Positions 43,538 to 53,384 of a DNA stretch of 64,000 nt are shown piece after piece (positions within the stretch are counted from its first letter, which is position 1; every line of letters begins with the position of its first letter). The notes below the pieces were generated by a model. It did not search any database and was not told the DNA's origin. It worked only from the letters and a program-made list of their open reading frames with translations. Position numbers and translations under genes: made by a program. The stretch is from a bacterium Ga0077546 (GTDB lineage Bacteria; Cyanobacteriota; Vampirovibrionia; Obscuribacterales; Obscuribacteraceae): the NCBI GenBank assembly GCA_001464165.1, contig LNEX01000485.1, positions 11,679-75,678 on the forward strand. The letters are read 5' to 3'.

Positions 43538-46399
43538 CTATTGGTTACGAGAAGGCGCTGCCACAGGGGCAATGCCTACTAGCGAATCAATCTTATCGAG
43601 AGTCTGAGCCATGACGACAATTTGCGAATAGGTGAAATTACCGCCAGTAGACGCCTTCATGTTGGCCTTCACCAACTTGAAAGTTTGTAATTGCTTCTTG
43701 GCTTTACTGGCCTTGCTAGCACTGAGTTTGCCCTGGGCAGTATCTTGGGCAATGCGAGCTTCGGCCCGAGCCTGCCTTCCGTCAATATCAGTCCAGGCAA
43801 CAATTTGACCAACACCCTGGCGAATATCAAGGCTGCGAGTCAGCCTGTCAAGGTCACGTACTAGTGATTCGGTCTCAGCTAAGTTGAGGCCTCCACCAGA
43901 AGTCTCGAAGGCAACTTTGGCCTGGGCAACTCGATCGACTTCACGTTTTAGCTGCGAAGCCGTTGCCCCGTTTATTTTCTGAGACAAAAGCGCTTGACCA
44001 ATCTGCTTAGAAATACTCTGCACTCGCCCATCAATACCGCTCCACTGAGCAGTTTTACCAGCAAGTTGAGTATCTATGCGCCCGTTCAATTTCTCAAGAT
44101 CTGCCACCAATGAAATCGACTCAGCATAGCTCAGACCAGTACCAGAAAAGCGATAGGTAATCTCATCGCGACTGATGCGATCCAACTCTTTGGTGAATTC
44201 TTGTGTTTGGGCCATGGTCAACTGACCAGAGGCAACTGCAGTAGCGATCTTCTTGTCTAGCTCAGCTTGTCTTGCATCAACATCTGGCACAGCCGCTTGA
44301 GTATCACCCATGCTAGATTCAATGCCATTTGCCAAACGCTCTAGTTCTAAAGAAAGAGCAGCGTGCTCACCAAAACTAAGACCTCCAGAAGATCTGTACT
44401 TAGCCTCTTGATCGAGAATACGATAAAAATCTTTCTTCAACGAGTCTGAGTCTTTTACGCTCAATCGGCCCTGCATAACACCTTCAGTAATGCGTTGATA
44501 AAGCTCTGCTTGGCGCTTAGAAATGTCTGGCAAAGCAACTTCTGCATTTTTGCTGGAATTATCGGTATCTCTAATGAGCTTGTTCAAATCTAAGACAATC
44601 AAAATAGCGTCTTGAGCTTCAAGTTTTCCTTGGCTAGCAATTTTGCTACTTTCAAAAGTGTTGATGCGAATAAGCTCTGCTCTCAAGGCTTGCACCTCTT
44701 GAGCCGAAAGCTTACCCGAAAGAGTACCGCTAGCAATTGTACGGTCAGCATCTTCTTTCAGTACTTGAATTGGTTTAGTGGCAAACTGGTTGTCACGAAT
44801 ATCCTTCTCCACTTTAGTCGAAAGTCGCTCAAGTTCTAGAGCAAGAGTTAATTTCTCTCTTTCATCAATGACACCATCAACAGCCTTATATGTGTTTTGC
44901 AGTGCCGCAACTCTATTGAACTCGGCAATTGCTCTATTACCTTCATCAAGAGTCAATTTGCCGCTAACGACGCCTTCGGCAATGCGCTTGTTGATCTCTG
45001 CCTTACGTTTGTCTAAATCGGGAATATAAGCTATATCGCGGTCTTTAACAGTGCGAGTGAGCTTAGAAGCAAATTGATTGAGAGCGACAACAACCTCCAT
45101 TGTCGATTGTGCAGTTGCTCCACCACTTACGCGTTTGGCATCAATAGATGCCATCTCTTTAGTCAAAGATTCTTCGTCAGAAGGGTCAAGGCGGCTAGCG
45201 GCCTTGGCCTCTTCAATACTACTTTTCAGCTCAGCAATGGTGCCATTAACTCCAGACCACACAGGTTTCTTTTCAAAAGTTGAACGAGCAAGACTTCCGC
45301 TCAATTGCTCAAGCTCAACCAAAAGATTCTGCGCCTGTAAGGCATCAAGATCGCCACCAGAAAGAGCTTTGAAATTTTTATCTTTGCCAACGACTCGATC
45401 TAATTGCTGCTTATAGACTTGAGCTTCTGTCAAAGTAATTAAACCGCTCGACAAAGCCGCGGCGATGTCACTGTCAACTTCGCTTTCGCGCTTAGACACC
45501 CGACTAGAGGTAGTCGCCGACTGGCTTGCAACTTCACTGTCATAGAGCTGAGTATCAACTTGACCGCTTAGTTTCTCAATATCAAGAGCTATAGTGAGCT
45601 GCTCCTCTGATGTTAATGGTCTAGCTAATTTGCGCAGTTGATCTTGCCTATCATTGATCCGCTTATACTCAGCCTTAAGCTCAGCTGCCTCAGAATCGGT
45701 CAATTTGCCAGACTTAATGCCCTCTTCAATACGTCTACCAACTTCGCTCTGGCGTACATCGATGGCGGTCAAACTAAACTGGCGATCGTGCACCGTACGA
45801 GTAAGTCTTTGGCTCAAGCGATCTAGTTCAAGTACCAGGCGAATGTTATCGGTGATACTGATCTGGCCATTTCTATCTTTGGCAGCTTCGATAGCACTGC
45901 TTTCTCTTTCAACTTCAGCACGAATTTCTTCAAACTCTTGACGGCTCAATCGCCCTTGCGAAAAGGCTCTAGCCAGTCGTCGTTGAATTTCGTCCCGACG
46001 AACAGAAGCATCAACAAAACCAGACTTACGATCTCCCAAGCTCGCTTCCATATCTTTGACAATCGAGTCAAGGTCAAAATGTAAGCGTAAGTTTTCCCAT
46101 AGGCTAAGGCTGCCACTCGAAGCAGTAAAGACAGCTTCTTGATCAGCAAGCCTCTGCAAATCAAGTTTAAAACGCTGGCGTTGCATCTGTGTCAGACGGC
46201 CAGCATTGAAAGCATCGGTTAAGCGATTTTCAATAGAGGCAAGACGAGCATCAAAGTCACTGATTGAACCAGCCACAGCGATTAGCTTGGTAGTATCAGC
46301 GGCTAGGGCTGGGGCAACACTGAGCCCGACGGTGCCAGCAAGCAATGCTGTTGTAATACTCAACGCTGAAATACTCAACAATGAAGAAGAACGCTTCAT
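43538..46399 (-). CDS. Exported protein with eleven 81-residue helical repeats
   Basis: The start is ATG at 46399 (MKRSSSLLSISALSIT), with GGAG seven bases before it and a signal peptide of about 33 residues; the longer frame from 46453 is not needed. The mature part is eleven degenerate repeats of 75-88 residues filling almost the whole protein. A unit reads: IDxRxxEL, xxRIxxxxxxGxLTxxE, a helix with ELxRI, then SGxxLSxxExLxLxxDLxxL. Each unit is helical with two turn-like motifs (GxLT and GxLS) about 40 residues apart, so a unit may itself be two half-repeats. I do not recognise the family. It has no transmembrane helix after the signal, so a long periplasmic or surface rod is likely. Confidence 0.7.
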   Translation of the reverse strand: MKRSSSLLSISALSITTALLAGTVGLSVAPALAADTTKLIAVAGSISDFDARLASIENRLTDAFNAGRLTQMQRQRFKLDLQRLADQEAVFTASSGSLSLWENLRLHFDLDSIVKDMEASLGDRKSGFVDASVRRDEIQRRLARAFSQGRLSRQEFEEIRAEVERESSAIEAAKDRNGQISITDNIRLVLELDRLSQRLTRTVHDRQFSLTAIDVRQSEVGRRIEEGIKSGKLTDSEAAELKAEYKRINDRQDQLRKLARPLTSEEQLTIALDIEKLSGQVDTQLYDSEVASQSATTSSRVSKRESEVDSDIAAALSSGLITLTEAQVYKQQLDRVVGKDKNFKALSGGDLDALQAQNLLVELEQLSGSLARSTFEKKPVWSGVNGTIAELKSSIEEAKAASRLDPSDEESLTKEMASIDAKRVSGGATAQSTMEVVVALNQFASKLTRTVKDRDIAYIPDLDKRKAEINKRIAEGVVSGKLTLDEGNRAIAEFNRVAALQNTYKAVDGVIDEREKLTLALELERLSTKVEKDIRDNQFATKPIQVLKEDADRTIASGTLSGKLSAQEVQALRAELIRINTFESSKIASQGKLEAQDAILIVLDLNKLIRDTDNSSKNAEVALPDISKRQAELYQRITEGVMQGRLSVKDSDSLKKDFYRILDQEAKYRSSGGLSFGEHAALSLELERLANGIESSMGDTQAAVPDVDARQAELDKKIATAVASGQLTMAQTQEFTKELDRISRDEITYRFSGTGLSYAESISLVADLEKLNGRIDTQLAGKTAQWSGIDGRVQSISKQIGQALLSQKINGATASQLKREVDRVAQAKVAFETSGGGLNLAETESLVRDLDRLTRSLDIRQGVGQIVAWTDIDGRQARAEARIAQDTAQGKLSASKASKAKKQLQTFKLVKANMKASTGGNFTYSQIVVMAQTLDKIDSLVGIAPVAAPSRNQ

Positions 46400-46683
46400 A
46401 CAAATCTCCATCAAACTAATGGTTAGCAATAACCCAGAAATAACCTGGCACAAACTCGGCAGTTGTCAGAAGAAGACCTTCTAACTGCTTATTCAAGATG
46501 TATATTCTATTGCCTTTGTTCCATATTGCATGAATCGCCGCAGCAACAGTTGACAACACGCCTCAGCAAAATCGCAGAAATTTCAGTCCAGCGGGCATCC
46601 ACTAACGCTTTGAAAGAAATGGAAACGAGAAGTTTTATTTTTAGACTTTGCAAGCAGCACTTGAAAATCAGGCCCTTAGCAAC

Positions 46684-47352
46684 CTATTTACTCTTTCTAT
46701 TCTGACTGCGTTTAAGCTTTTGCACATCATCTTTTACTGCTTTATCAATTTCTTTTCTTAGTTTCTCGTAGGCATCGAGATCATTAATCAACTGTTGCGC
46801 GGCTGTGGCAACCACCATGTTCTTGTATGGTGGATTTTGACAAAGCGACACTAGCTGCTCAACATCAGCCGGCAGAGAGGCGGCAATTACTTTCAGTTGT
46901 GCCATTTGAGCGCTCACATCAGGGTCGAGATCTGGCGGTAACTGCAGGGCATCTGTTTCAGATTTTATCAATGGCAACAAGTAATTAAGCTGCGACGCGT
47001 AGTACCTGAGCCACTTCTCGCGTGGAGGAAGAAAATCACCAGTACTTATGGTTCCAGTAGCGTTGATAGCTGGTATCACCATACCACCGACTAAATTGGG
47101 TCCACCAACATAGAATGTAACAGGTTGCTGCGTTTCACAAAAAGTATCCCAGGCAGCAGTTTTTAAGTGGTGCCAAACTTTACCAAGCTCTTTCAAGCTA
47201 GCCTCGGTACTGCTAGCAGAAGAAACAACACCACCACTGAGGGGTCCAGTTGGTTTTGTATCAGGCATTAGCGTATCAGCCCAGACACTATTGGTAGAAG
47301 AACACAGTAGTGCAACCAAGCAAGAAATGCGCTGCAGACGTAAACACTTCAT
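46684..47352 (-). CDS. Exported protein of unknown function
   Basis: A signal peptide (about 1-25, ISCLVALLCSSTNSVWA) precedes about 197 residues, mostly helical, with the segment PDLDPDVSAQMAQLKVIAAS and a Lys/Arg-rich end. No family is recognised. A Cys at residue 3 and again at 11 and 17 are in the signal, but no lipobox fits well. The ATG overlaps the stop of the membrane protein gene by four bases (ATGA), so it is translated together with it. The pair may act together in the envelope. Confidence 0.55.
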   Translation of the reverse strand: MKCLRLQRISCLVALLCSSTNSVWADTLMPDTKPTGPLSGGVVSSASSTEASLKELGKVWHHLKTAAWDTFCETQQPVTFYVGGPNLVGGMVIPAINATGTISTGDFLPPREKWLRYYASQLNYLLPLIKSETDALQLPPDLDPDVSAQMAQLKVIAASLPADVEQLVSLCQNPPYKNMVVATAAQQLINDLDAYEKLRKEIDKAVKDDVQKLKRSQNRKSK

Positions 47353-48326
47353 TGTCTTTCACCATGCTGTTGGTTAACTCCAAAATCTGGCCCAGTAGCA
47401 CTGTCCTTATCAAGCTCATGCTCATGATCAGAATCGGGAGCCTGCTCTGATGGCATGCTTTGTTCTCTTTGTTCTACTTGATCGCTCTGTCCGTTCTGTA
47501 TGCCGTGTACGCTTGGGGCAGCTGCGCTAGGTTGAGTAGGTGACTGCGTAGAAGGCCAAGGCTTAACTAACCTATGTCTTTCCTCAAACTCTTCTTGGGT
47601 CGGCAGGGCAAAGCGCAGACCTTCAATACCAGCAAAATCATCGGGAGCAGTATTCTTAACAAGCTGTCGATAGAGATCAGCTGTGGCCAAGGAAATGACC
47701 ATATTGACCGGTATCGCACCAATAACAAACATCATGGCGCCGAAACCTCTCAAAAGATGAAAGAGCAACACCATCAATAAAATGTTGAGCCGCGCACCAC
47801 GGCTAGCAATCCAACTGGCCCTAATAGATTCAATTGGGCCAATTTCTTTGTCGACAATAAAGTATGAGTAGAACTGCACAGCAATGCTCACTAATACACC
47901 TGGAACAATAAAACAAAGATAGCCCCAGAACAACATGATGTTGAAGCAAAAATTTCCCATAACGTAAGTAAACATCTGTTTGCTAGCAGAAAAAAGATCA
48001 GCAACTTTCGCCTCTTCTCCGTCTAATACGCGCAGATAGACATTGATCATGCCCAGCTCTAAAATAGCGTTCACAACCAAAGACAAAATACCTGCAACCA
48101 AGCCAAATAGAGTCTTAATTATTGCTTGATCTTTGGGTATAAACAAAGTCATTAAGAAAGAGATAAATGCAAAAGCAGCCGGTATCACCCACGATACTGC
48201 CCCAACCAAAAGCAATGGTACGAACTGCCGCTTAGTATGGGCCCAAGCAACTGAAAAAGCACTCTCAATAGAGATCTTTTCTGGTTTAAATACTACATTA
48301 CCTTGTATTGGTCCTTGCACTAGCAC
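47349..48326 (-). CDS. Multi-pass membrane protein (YciC/DUF975-like)
   Basis: About six membrane helices lie in the first 235 residues. The signature resembling YciC/DUF975 is IVPGVLVSIAVQFYSYFIVD followed by PIESIRASW, common in a family of membrane proteins with unknown role. The last 85 residues form a Gln/Pro/Ser/Asp-rich cytosolic or periplasmic tail. The first codon at 48326 is not well marked by a ribosome binding site. It is coupled to the gene at 46684..47352. The family assignment is suggestive only. Confidence 0.65.
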   Translation of the reverse strand: MLVQGPIQGNVVFKPEKISIESAFSVAWAHTKRQFVPLLLVGAVSWVIPAAFAFISFLMTLFIPKDQAIIKTLFGLVAGILSLVVNAILELGMINVYLRVLDGEEAKVADLFSASKQMFTYVMGNFCFNIMLFWGYLCFIVPGVLVSIAVQFYSYFIVDKEIGPIESIRASWIASRGARLNILLMVLLFHLLRGFGAMMFVIGAIPVNMVISLATADLYRQLVKNTAPDDFAGIEGLRFALPTQEEFEERHRLVKPWPSTQSPTQPSAAAPSVHGIQNGQSDQVEQREQSMPSEQAPDSDHEHELDKDSATGPDFGVNQQHGERQ

Positions 48327-48349
48327 TCTCAGCTACTAGAGCTGCTCCT

Positions 48350-50365
48350 TTAGGATTTGTCGCCATCTGTCGAAACGGGTAAAACCGCTAGAAGGTCTCC
48401 CCAGAGGAACCCCTGACCGTAGTTAATTCCCATTTCTTTGAGCAAAGGAAGATCATTGCGATCTTCAATTCCTTCCGCCACTATCTCAGCGCCTAACGAT
48501 TTAGCGACGTTGGCCAGCCTCCGCAATAATCTAGCTTTTGAAGGCTCAACAGAAATTCCTGAGACATATTTTCTATCAACTTTGACCAAATCAGGCTCAA
48601 GCAAGATCAAAGTCTCAAGAGAGCTTCTACCAAAACCAACGTCATCAATAGCTACCAGTATGCCAGCTTGTTTCAATGCATTGATTGCTTCGCGCAGATA
48701 CCCTGGCTCGGTTATAAACTGCTGTTCGCTTATCTCTAAACAATAGGTGGTGCCATTGCGCTCTTGGGGAAAGAGCTTAATCAAGTTCTCCACTGGAGTC
48801 TCAAGCAAAGTTGAAGGGAAAAGATTGACATGCAGACGCATGTTGTGCCCAACATTTGGTGCATCTTCAAGACAAAGTTGCAGGCACTGCAAATCGACTG
48901 TTGTGAGAATATTGTTCTCAATGCAAATACGAAAGAAATCAGCAGGGCTCTCAAAAGAACCATCGGGGCCACGGGTCAAAACCTCATAGCCAGCAATCTT
49001 CTCGCTGTTGAGATCCATTATTGGTTGATAGACAGTGCGAAACTGCGTGCTATCGCAGAGTTGAGCGACAATACTCTTTGGTGTTGGCTGGTCATCTTCT
49101 GCCTTTTCTATGCCATGATCGCGAGCCAATGACACCTTATTCTTACCACCAGCTTTGCTGCGCTTGAGTGCCGTGCGCGACAAAGTCACCACCTCATTTA
49201 CAGAAGCAATGCGCAAAGGTAGATTGGCCAAACCAAGACTGGCGCTAACATGTACCACATCTTGAGCACCACGCAGTGGCGTATCTGCGATAGCCACGCG
49301 AATGCGCTCAGCTACCCGCATGCCATAAGCAAGCTGGGTATCGGGCAGCAAGACAAGAAACTCATCACCGCCCACTCGAGCAACATGATCTGATGGGCGC
49401 AGAGTGCCTTTAATACGCTTTGCCACTTCTTTTAGAACTATATCGCCAGTGCTGTGGCCAAAAGCATCGTTGATCTTGTGAAAATCATCGCAATTGATGA
49501 GCATAGCAATTAAATGACCGCCAGTGCGACCAACCCTGTTATCTTCTGCTTTCAGCACTTGTTCAAGCCCGCGCACGTTTGAAACTTCAGTAAGGAAGTC
49601 AACATTGGCCAGGCGATCTAACTGTTCATGAGCCAGCTTCAACTCAGCTTTGAGACTCTCAAGAGCACTAGTCGGAGTCTGACCAGCAGAACCTAAGTCA
49701 CTAGACTCTGAGCTAGAGCCTGATACCGAACCTGAATCTAAATTAGAGTCTTCATTGCCACGCAGTAAGAAGACTCCATATACGCCCGCAAAAGTTGCAA
49801 GCAACAAAAATATTAAAGGCAATGAATTGCCCCGCGCCTTAACATCTCCACTATAGTAGCCACGCACAGCCTGAGCCTCGTCTTGCTCTAGGGCCAGCAG
49901 AACTCTTGACAAACGAGCTGCATCACGCAATTCACGGGTCGTTAGCAGCAATTGACGAGCAGACCCTGCTCCTTTCTCTTGCCTGAGCTGCGCGTCTAAA
50001 CTCAATTCATCAAGAATTAAACCAAGCTGATTGGCAACTTCTCGAACCTGCTCACTATTGCCGTAATTGCCATTGTCTAAAGCCTTCAACGTAAACAAAT
50101 GCTGCTTAAGATTATCTGCAGACTCGGCAAAAGACTGAAATTGCAGCCGGTCTCCAGTGATTAAATAGCGCTGGTTGGCAAGAAGTGTGTCCTTAAATGA
50201 CTCACGCATCTCCTGCAGTTGATCGATGGCCCGAAGCCTTGTATCAAGCCACCTATCACCACGACTCTGGCCAAAACCAGTCAGAGCTGACAGGCAACCA
50301 GCGGCCATCAGACAAAGGCTGGTCAATAAGAAAGCTATGCTCTTGTTCTGCTGTGAGCGGTTCAT
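48350..50365 (-). CDS. Membrane GGDEF-EAL protein (diguanylate cyclase/phosphodiesterase)
   Basis: Two membrane helices (about residues 9-30 and 181-201) frame a periplasmic helical sensor (about 31-178, CHASE3-like, with AIDQLQEMRESFKDTLLANQ). A GGDEF domain (about 250-415) has an intact VGGDEF at 331-336 and the inhibitory site RPSD at 323-326, so it should make cyclic di-GMP with product inhibition. The EAL domain (about 430-660) has EVLTR, NLFPS, CLEISE, DDVGFGRSSL, VKVD, AEGIE and GQGFLWG; the catalytic residues are all present. It may be bifunctional. The gene is alone in its transcript and starts at ATG 50365. What it senses is unknown. Confidence 0.87.
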   Translation of the reverse strand: MNRSQQNKSIAFLLTSLCLMAAGCLSALTGFGQSRGDRWLDTRLRAIDQLQEMRESFKDTLLANQRYLITGDRLQFQSFAESADNLKQHLFTLKALDNGNYGNSEQVREVANQLGLILDELSLDAQLRQEKGAGSARQLLLTTRELRDAARLSRVLLALEQDEAQAVRGYYSGDVKARGNSLPLIFLLLATFAGVYGVFLLRGNEDSNLDSGSVSGSSSESSDLGSAGQTPTSALESLKAELKLAHEQLDRLANVDFLTEVSNVRGLEQVLKAEDNRVGRTGGHLIAMLINCDDFHKINDAFGHSTGDIVLKEVAKRIKGTLRPSDHVARVGGDEFLVLLPDTQLAYGMRVAERIRVAIADTPLRGAQDVVHVSASLGLANLPLRIASVNEVVTLSRTALKRSKAGGKNKVSLARDHGIEKAEDDQPTPKSIVAQLCDSTQFRTVYQPIMDLNSEKIAGYEVLTRGPDGSFESPADFFRICIENNILTTVDLQCLQLCLEDAPNVGHNMRLHVNLFPSTLLETPVENLIKLFPQERNGTTYCLEISEQQFITEPGYLREAINALKQAGILVAIDDVGFGRSSLETLILLEPDLVKVDRKYVSGISVEPSKARLLRRLANVAKSLGAEIVAEGIEDRNDLPLLKEMGINYGQGFLWGDLLAVLPVSTDGDKS

Positions 50366-50522
50366 CGCTGGTAGATGCTATCTCGATTATGGCTAATGGG
50401 CAATGCCCAGAAACCTTCTATATCTATTCTTCTTTCCTAGTACACAAAATACAGCTGACCTAAACTTATATATGCAGAACAAAGATAGTTATCAGACTGT
50501 GAACAAATCCGGGCAGCCAAGT

Positions 50523-53183
50523 CTAATACTCAAATGGCACCGGGTCAGCAAGAATCAACTTGCAATGGGGATTACTTTTCTCAAAATCAGCTTTGATTGT
50601 CTGCTCGTAGGCGCTTGGCACATGCTTACCAAGACAGAGGCTGCCTAAATTCTTTAGCTTTTTCAAGTGACGCAAACCGAGCAGAGTAACTTTAGTATTA
50701 GACAGGTCAAGCACAACCAACTGCTGCATTTGGACCAAGTTCGGCAAATCTTTGTCACTGATATTTGTATAAGCCAGAGAGAGTTGGTTGACTTTGCCAA
50801 GCTGCGTTAAAGCAGGCAGTGCTCCACCATCTATTCGTGGATTCTTACTGCAATCAAGATTTTGCAAATTACGCAATGGTTTTAGCACAGAAAAAACATC
50901 ATTACCAAGATCTAGATTTGACAGGTCAAGATTGATCAAAGTCTTCTCAAGATTTGGCGATGAGGCCAAACTCTTTATGCCACCAATAGTGATGGCGGAA
51001 CCGCCCATGCCGAGAGTTGTCAGCTTCATTCTCTTGGCTATCAGCTCCGCTGCTCGATCATCCATATGGGTATTGCCCAGATACAAATTCTTCAAGGTAG
51101 CAATACTAGTTAGGTAGACAAGGCCGTTGGCATCGACATTGGTGCCATTAAGCCAGAGGTGTTCTAGTGGCAAATGAGTTAGATATTTAAGTCCTTCATT
51201 ATCGATTCTTGTCTTTCGTAAACTGACCATTCGCAGCTTCCTTTGCTTTAAGAAAGCAGGCATTGACTTATTCGTCATATTTTCAATGCTCTTCGAACGA
51301 AATTCATTGAGATTTATGCCATTTACGAGGTTCGAACGCGCCACACTGTCATCATTTTCATCTGGTGACAGCCCACTCACACCAGCAGCCGTAGACGGTA
51401 ATGGCGAGACCAACGCAGCAGCTGTTTTCTCAGCGATTGGTGTCGTTGCTGTCGGTGTTTTAGGCAGTTCTGTAACATTTTTAGCAGGAAACTGGGAGGA
51501 GGCAAAGAAGCACAAAGCAGATATCGCCAGTAAAGCAGCCACTCCAGCAAAGACTTTCTTTTGAGCTGAAAAAGATGATAGGCCCTGAACTCGTCGAAGG
51601 CTTAGTTGTTCGCCTCGGTTTAAAGAAGAACTCATTTCAGCTTCTTCTTCAATAGGGCGCGAAAGATCGCGCTCTGTTACAGCGCCACCACCAGCAGTGT
51701 AAGCGCGAGTAACGTCTTGCAATTTGACCTTAGGAGAGGCTGCCGCTAAGGCAGGCATAGACTTCATCTCCCTATCAACATCAGTCTTATCAATGTCGGT
51801 TCTGTCTATATCGGTTTTAGAGAGTGATGATGACGTTGCCCCTTGGGTGTTCGTTGAGCCTTGAGTTGGCGTTGGCACCATGCGCGCCAGCGAGCTAGGA
51901 ATACTCAAATGAGCAGCACTGAATCCTCGCTCAAGCACACTGCCCGGAAGAGCACTTGGATGCAACAGACCCAATTGACCAGAAATACCCATTAAAATTT
52001 TGCGCACAGCATCGGCCGATTGATAGCGATCAGCTGGTGCCTTCTCTAGTAGGTGCATAACAACGTGCTCAAGATCTGCGGGGAAATCGAGCCCTAGCGA
52101 AGCCTCTTTCAATGAAGCTGGTTTTTCAGTAAGATGCAAATCCATGGTTTGAAATTTCTGCTCACCGACAAATGGTGGCGCTCCAGTAAGACAGGCATAC
52201 ATGACACAACCAAGCGAATAGAGATCTGAGCGGTAATCAATTTTATGGCTTTGAATCTGCTCAGGGCTCATGTACAAAGGCGTACCCAAAGCCTCACCAG
52301 TTTTGGTCAAACTCTGCATGGTGTTATCGTCATCATCAAGCAGCTTAGCAATTCCAAAATCAAGCAACTTGACGTGAACAACACCATCATCACCCATGGT
52401 GAGCATGATATTGCTTGGCTTAATATCACGGTGCACAATACCTTTACTGTGGGCCGCCGCTAAACCGTCTAGCAATTCCAAAAAAATAGGCATAGCTTCG
52501 GCTATATTAAGTGTCACTCTCTCTTTAATTACTTCAGAGAGCGTGACACCTTCAACGTGCTCCATCACCATATAGGGGCGATCTAGTTCGTCAATTCCAA
52601 AATCATTTATGGCGACTATGACAGGATGGTGCAAAGCACTGGCAGCTTTACCTTCTTGGTGAAAACGCATTCGCGCCTTGGCCGAAGCGAGATTGCTCTT
52701 GAGCATCTTAATAGCGACTAGGCGATCTAAGAAAATCTGGCGGGCTAAATAAATGACGCCCATACCACCAGCGCCGATGACGGACAGCAACTCATACTTT
52801 CCGACATAAATGGTGTCCAAAAGTTCGTCTTGATTGTCAGGATCGTTAGAAGCAAGAGCCTTCGACTGCAGATTAGCAATGGCATCTGGCCTTAGACTAG
52901 CGTAGTCATCGCCGAAAGACATGTAAGGTTGGCTCGGACCACCAGAAGCGCCCAAATCATTGCCATCAACGTCTTCGGAAGAAGCCGAAAATTGGCCGGA
53001 TGGTTGATTTTCGCTACCCTCTGCCACTAACCTGGTTTCCTCATCAAGCCCACTCTGATTATAGGACAGTCGCGTCCTGGCTGCACCTGAGGTAGAAGGT
53101 GATGTTTTATCTTGAGGCCCCCACGAGAATGTCGGTTGATTAGGGCTGGGTGTAGTATCTGACTGTTCGTTTTTCATAGCCAA
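50523..53183 (-). CDS. Ser/Thr protein kinase with membrane segment and leucine-rich repeats
   Basis: A Hanks-type kinase domain lies at about 128-395: GAGGMGVIYLAR, catalytic lysine in VAIKML (Lys159), HRDIKPSN at 251, DFG at 275-277 and SPEQ. A membrane helix (about 545-563, VFAGVAALLAISALCFFAS) follows a Ser/Thr-rich cytosolic linker, and six or so leucine-rich repeats (about 640-880, LEHLWLNGTNVDANGLVYLT) lie outside. The kinase appears active. LRR domains usually bind proteins, so this could be a receptor-like kinase, with the sensor on the outside. It is a single gene; the start ATG at 53183 may alternatively be at 53177. Confidence 0.85.
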   Translation of the reverse strand: MAMKNEQSDTTPSPNQPTFSWGPQDKTSPSTSGAARTRLSYNQSGLDEETRLVAEGSENQPSGQFSASSEDVDGNDLGASGGPSQPYMSFGDDYASLRPDAIANLQSKALASNDPDNQDELLDTIYVGKYELLSVIGAGGMGVIYLARQIFLDRLVAIKMLKSNLASAKARMRFHQEGKAASALHHPVIVAINDFGIDELDRPYMVMEHVEGVTLSEVIKERVTLNIAEAMPIFLELLDGLAAAHSKGIVHRDIKPSNIMLTMGDDGVVHVKLLDFGIAKLLDDDDNTMQSLTKTGEALGTPLYMSPEQIQSHKIDYRSDLYSLGCVMYACLTGAPPFVGEQKFQTMDLHLTEKPASLKEASLGLDFPADLEHVVMHLLEKAPADRYQSADAVRKILMGISGQLGLLHPSALPGSVLERGFSAAHLSIPSSLARMVPTPTQGSTNTQGATSSSLSKTDIDRTDIDKTDVDREMKSMPALAAASPKVKLQDVTRAYTAGGGAVTERDLSRPIEEEAEMSSSLNRGEQLSLRRVQGLSSFSAQKKVFAGVAALLAISALCFFASSQFPAKNVTELPKTPTATTPIAEKTAAALVSPLPSTAAGVSGLSPDENDDSVARSNLVNGINLNEFRSKSIENMTNKSMPAFLKQRKLRMVSLRKTRIDNEGLKYLTHLPLEHLWLNGTNVDANGLVYLTSIATLKNLYLGNTHMDDRAAELIAKRMKLTTLGMGGSAITIGGIKSLASSPNLEKTLINLDLSNLDLGNDVFSVLKPLRNLQNLDCSKNPRIDGGALPALTQLGKVNQLSLAYTNISDKDLPNLVQMQQLVVLDLSNTKVTLLGLRHLKKLKNLGSLCLGKHVPSAYEQTIKADFEKSNPHCKLILADPVPFEY

Positions 53184-53319
53184 AAGTAGGAGCAGAACAC
53201 TAGAAGAGTAACAGTAATAAAATTACAACAGAGCATAACAACAAGGCGCACCGAAAACGATACCACAGTAGATTCTCGCCTCTACCCCTATTCTGCCCAA
53301 AATCCACCATGAGATAGCA

Positions 53320-53353
53320 AAAGCTCGGAGTTCCCGTGAGAACTCCGAGCTTT
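53320..53353 (-). terminator. Hairpin terminator of glnN
   Basis: Perfect 14-base stem (53320-53333 with 53340-53353), six-base loop. On the minus strand it is followed by TTTGC, about 30 bases after the glnN stop. Confidence 0.75.
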
Positions 53354-53384
53354 CAATTATCAGACCGTGACTTGTTTCTACTAG

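Noticed and set aside
45078..45416. Long open frames antisense to the eleven-repeat gene (for example 45078-45416, 45654-45941).
   Set aside because: They are shadows caused by the biased composition of the repeat gene and lack start signals or conserved features.
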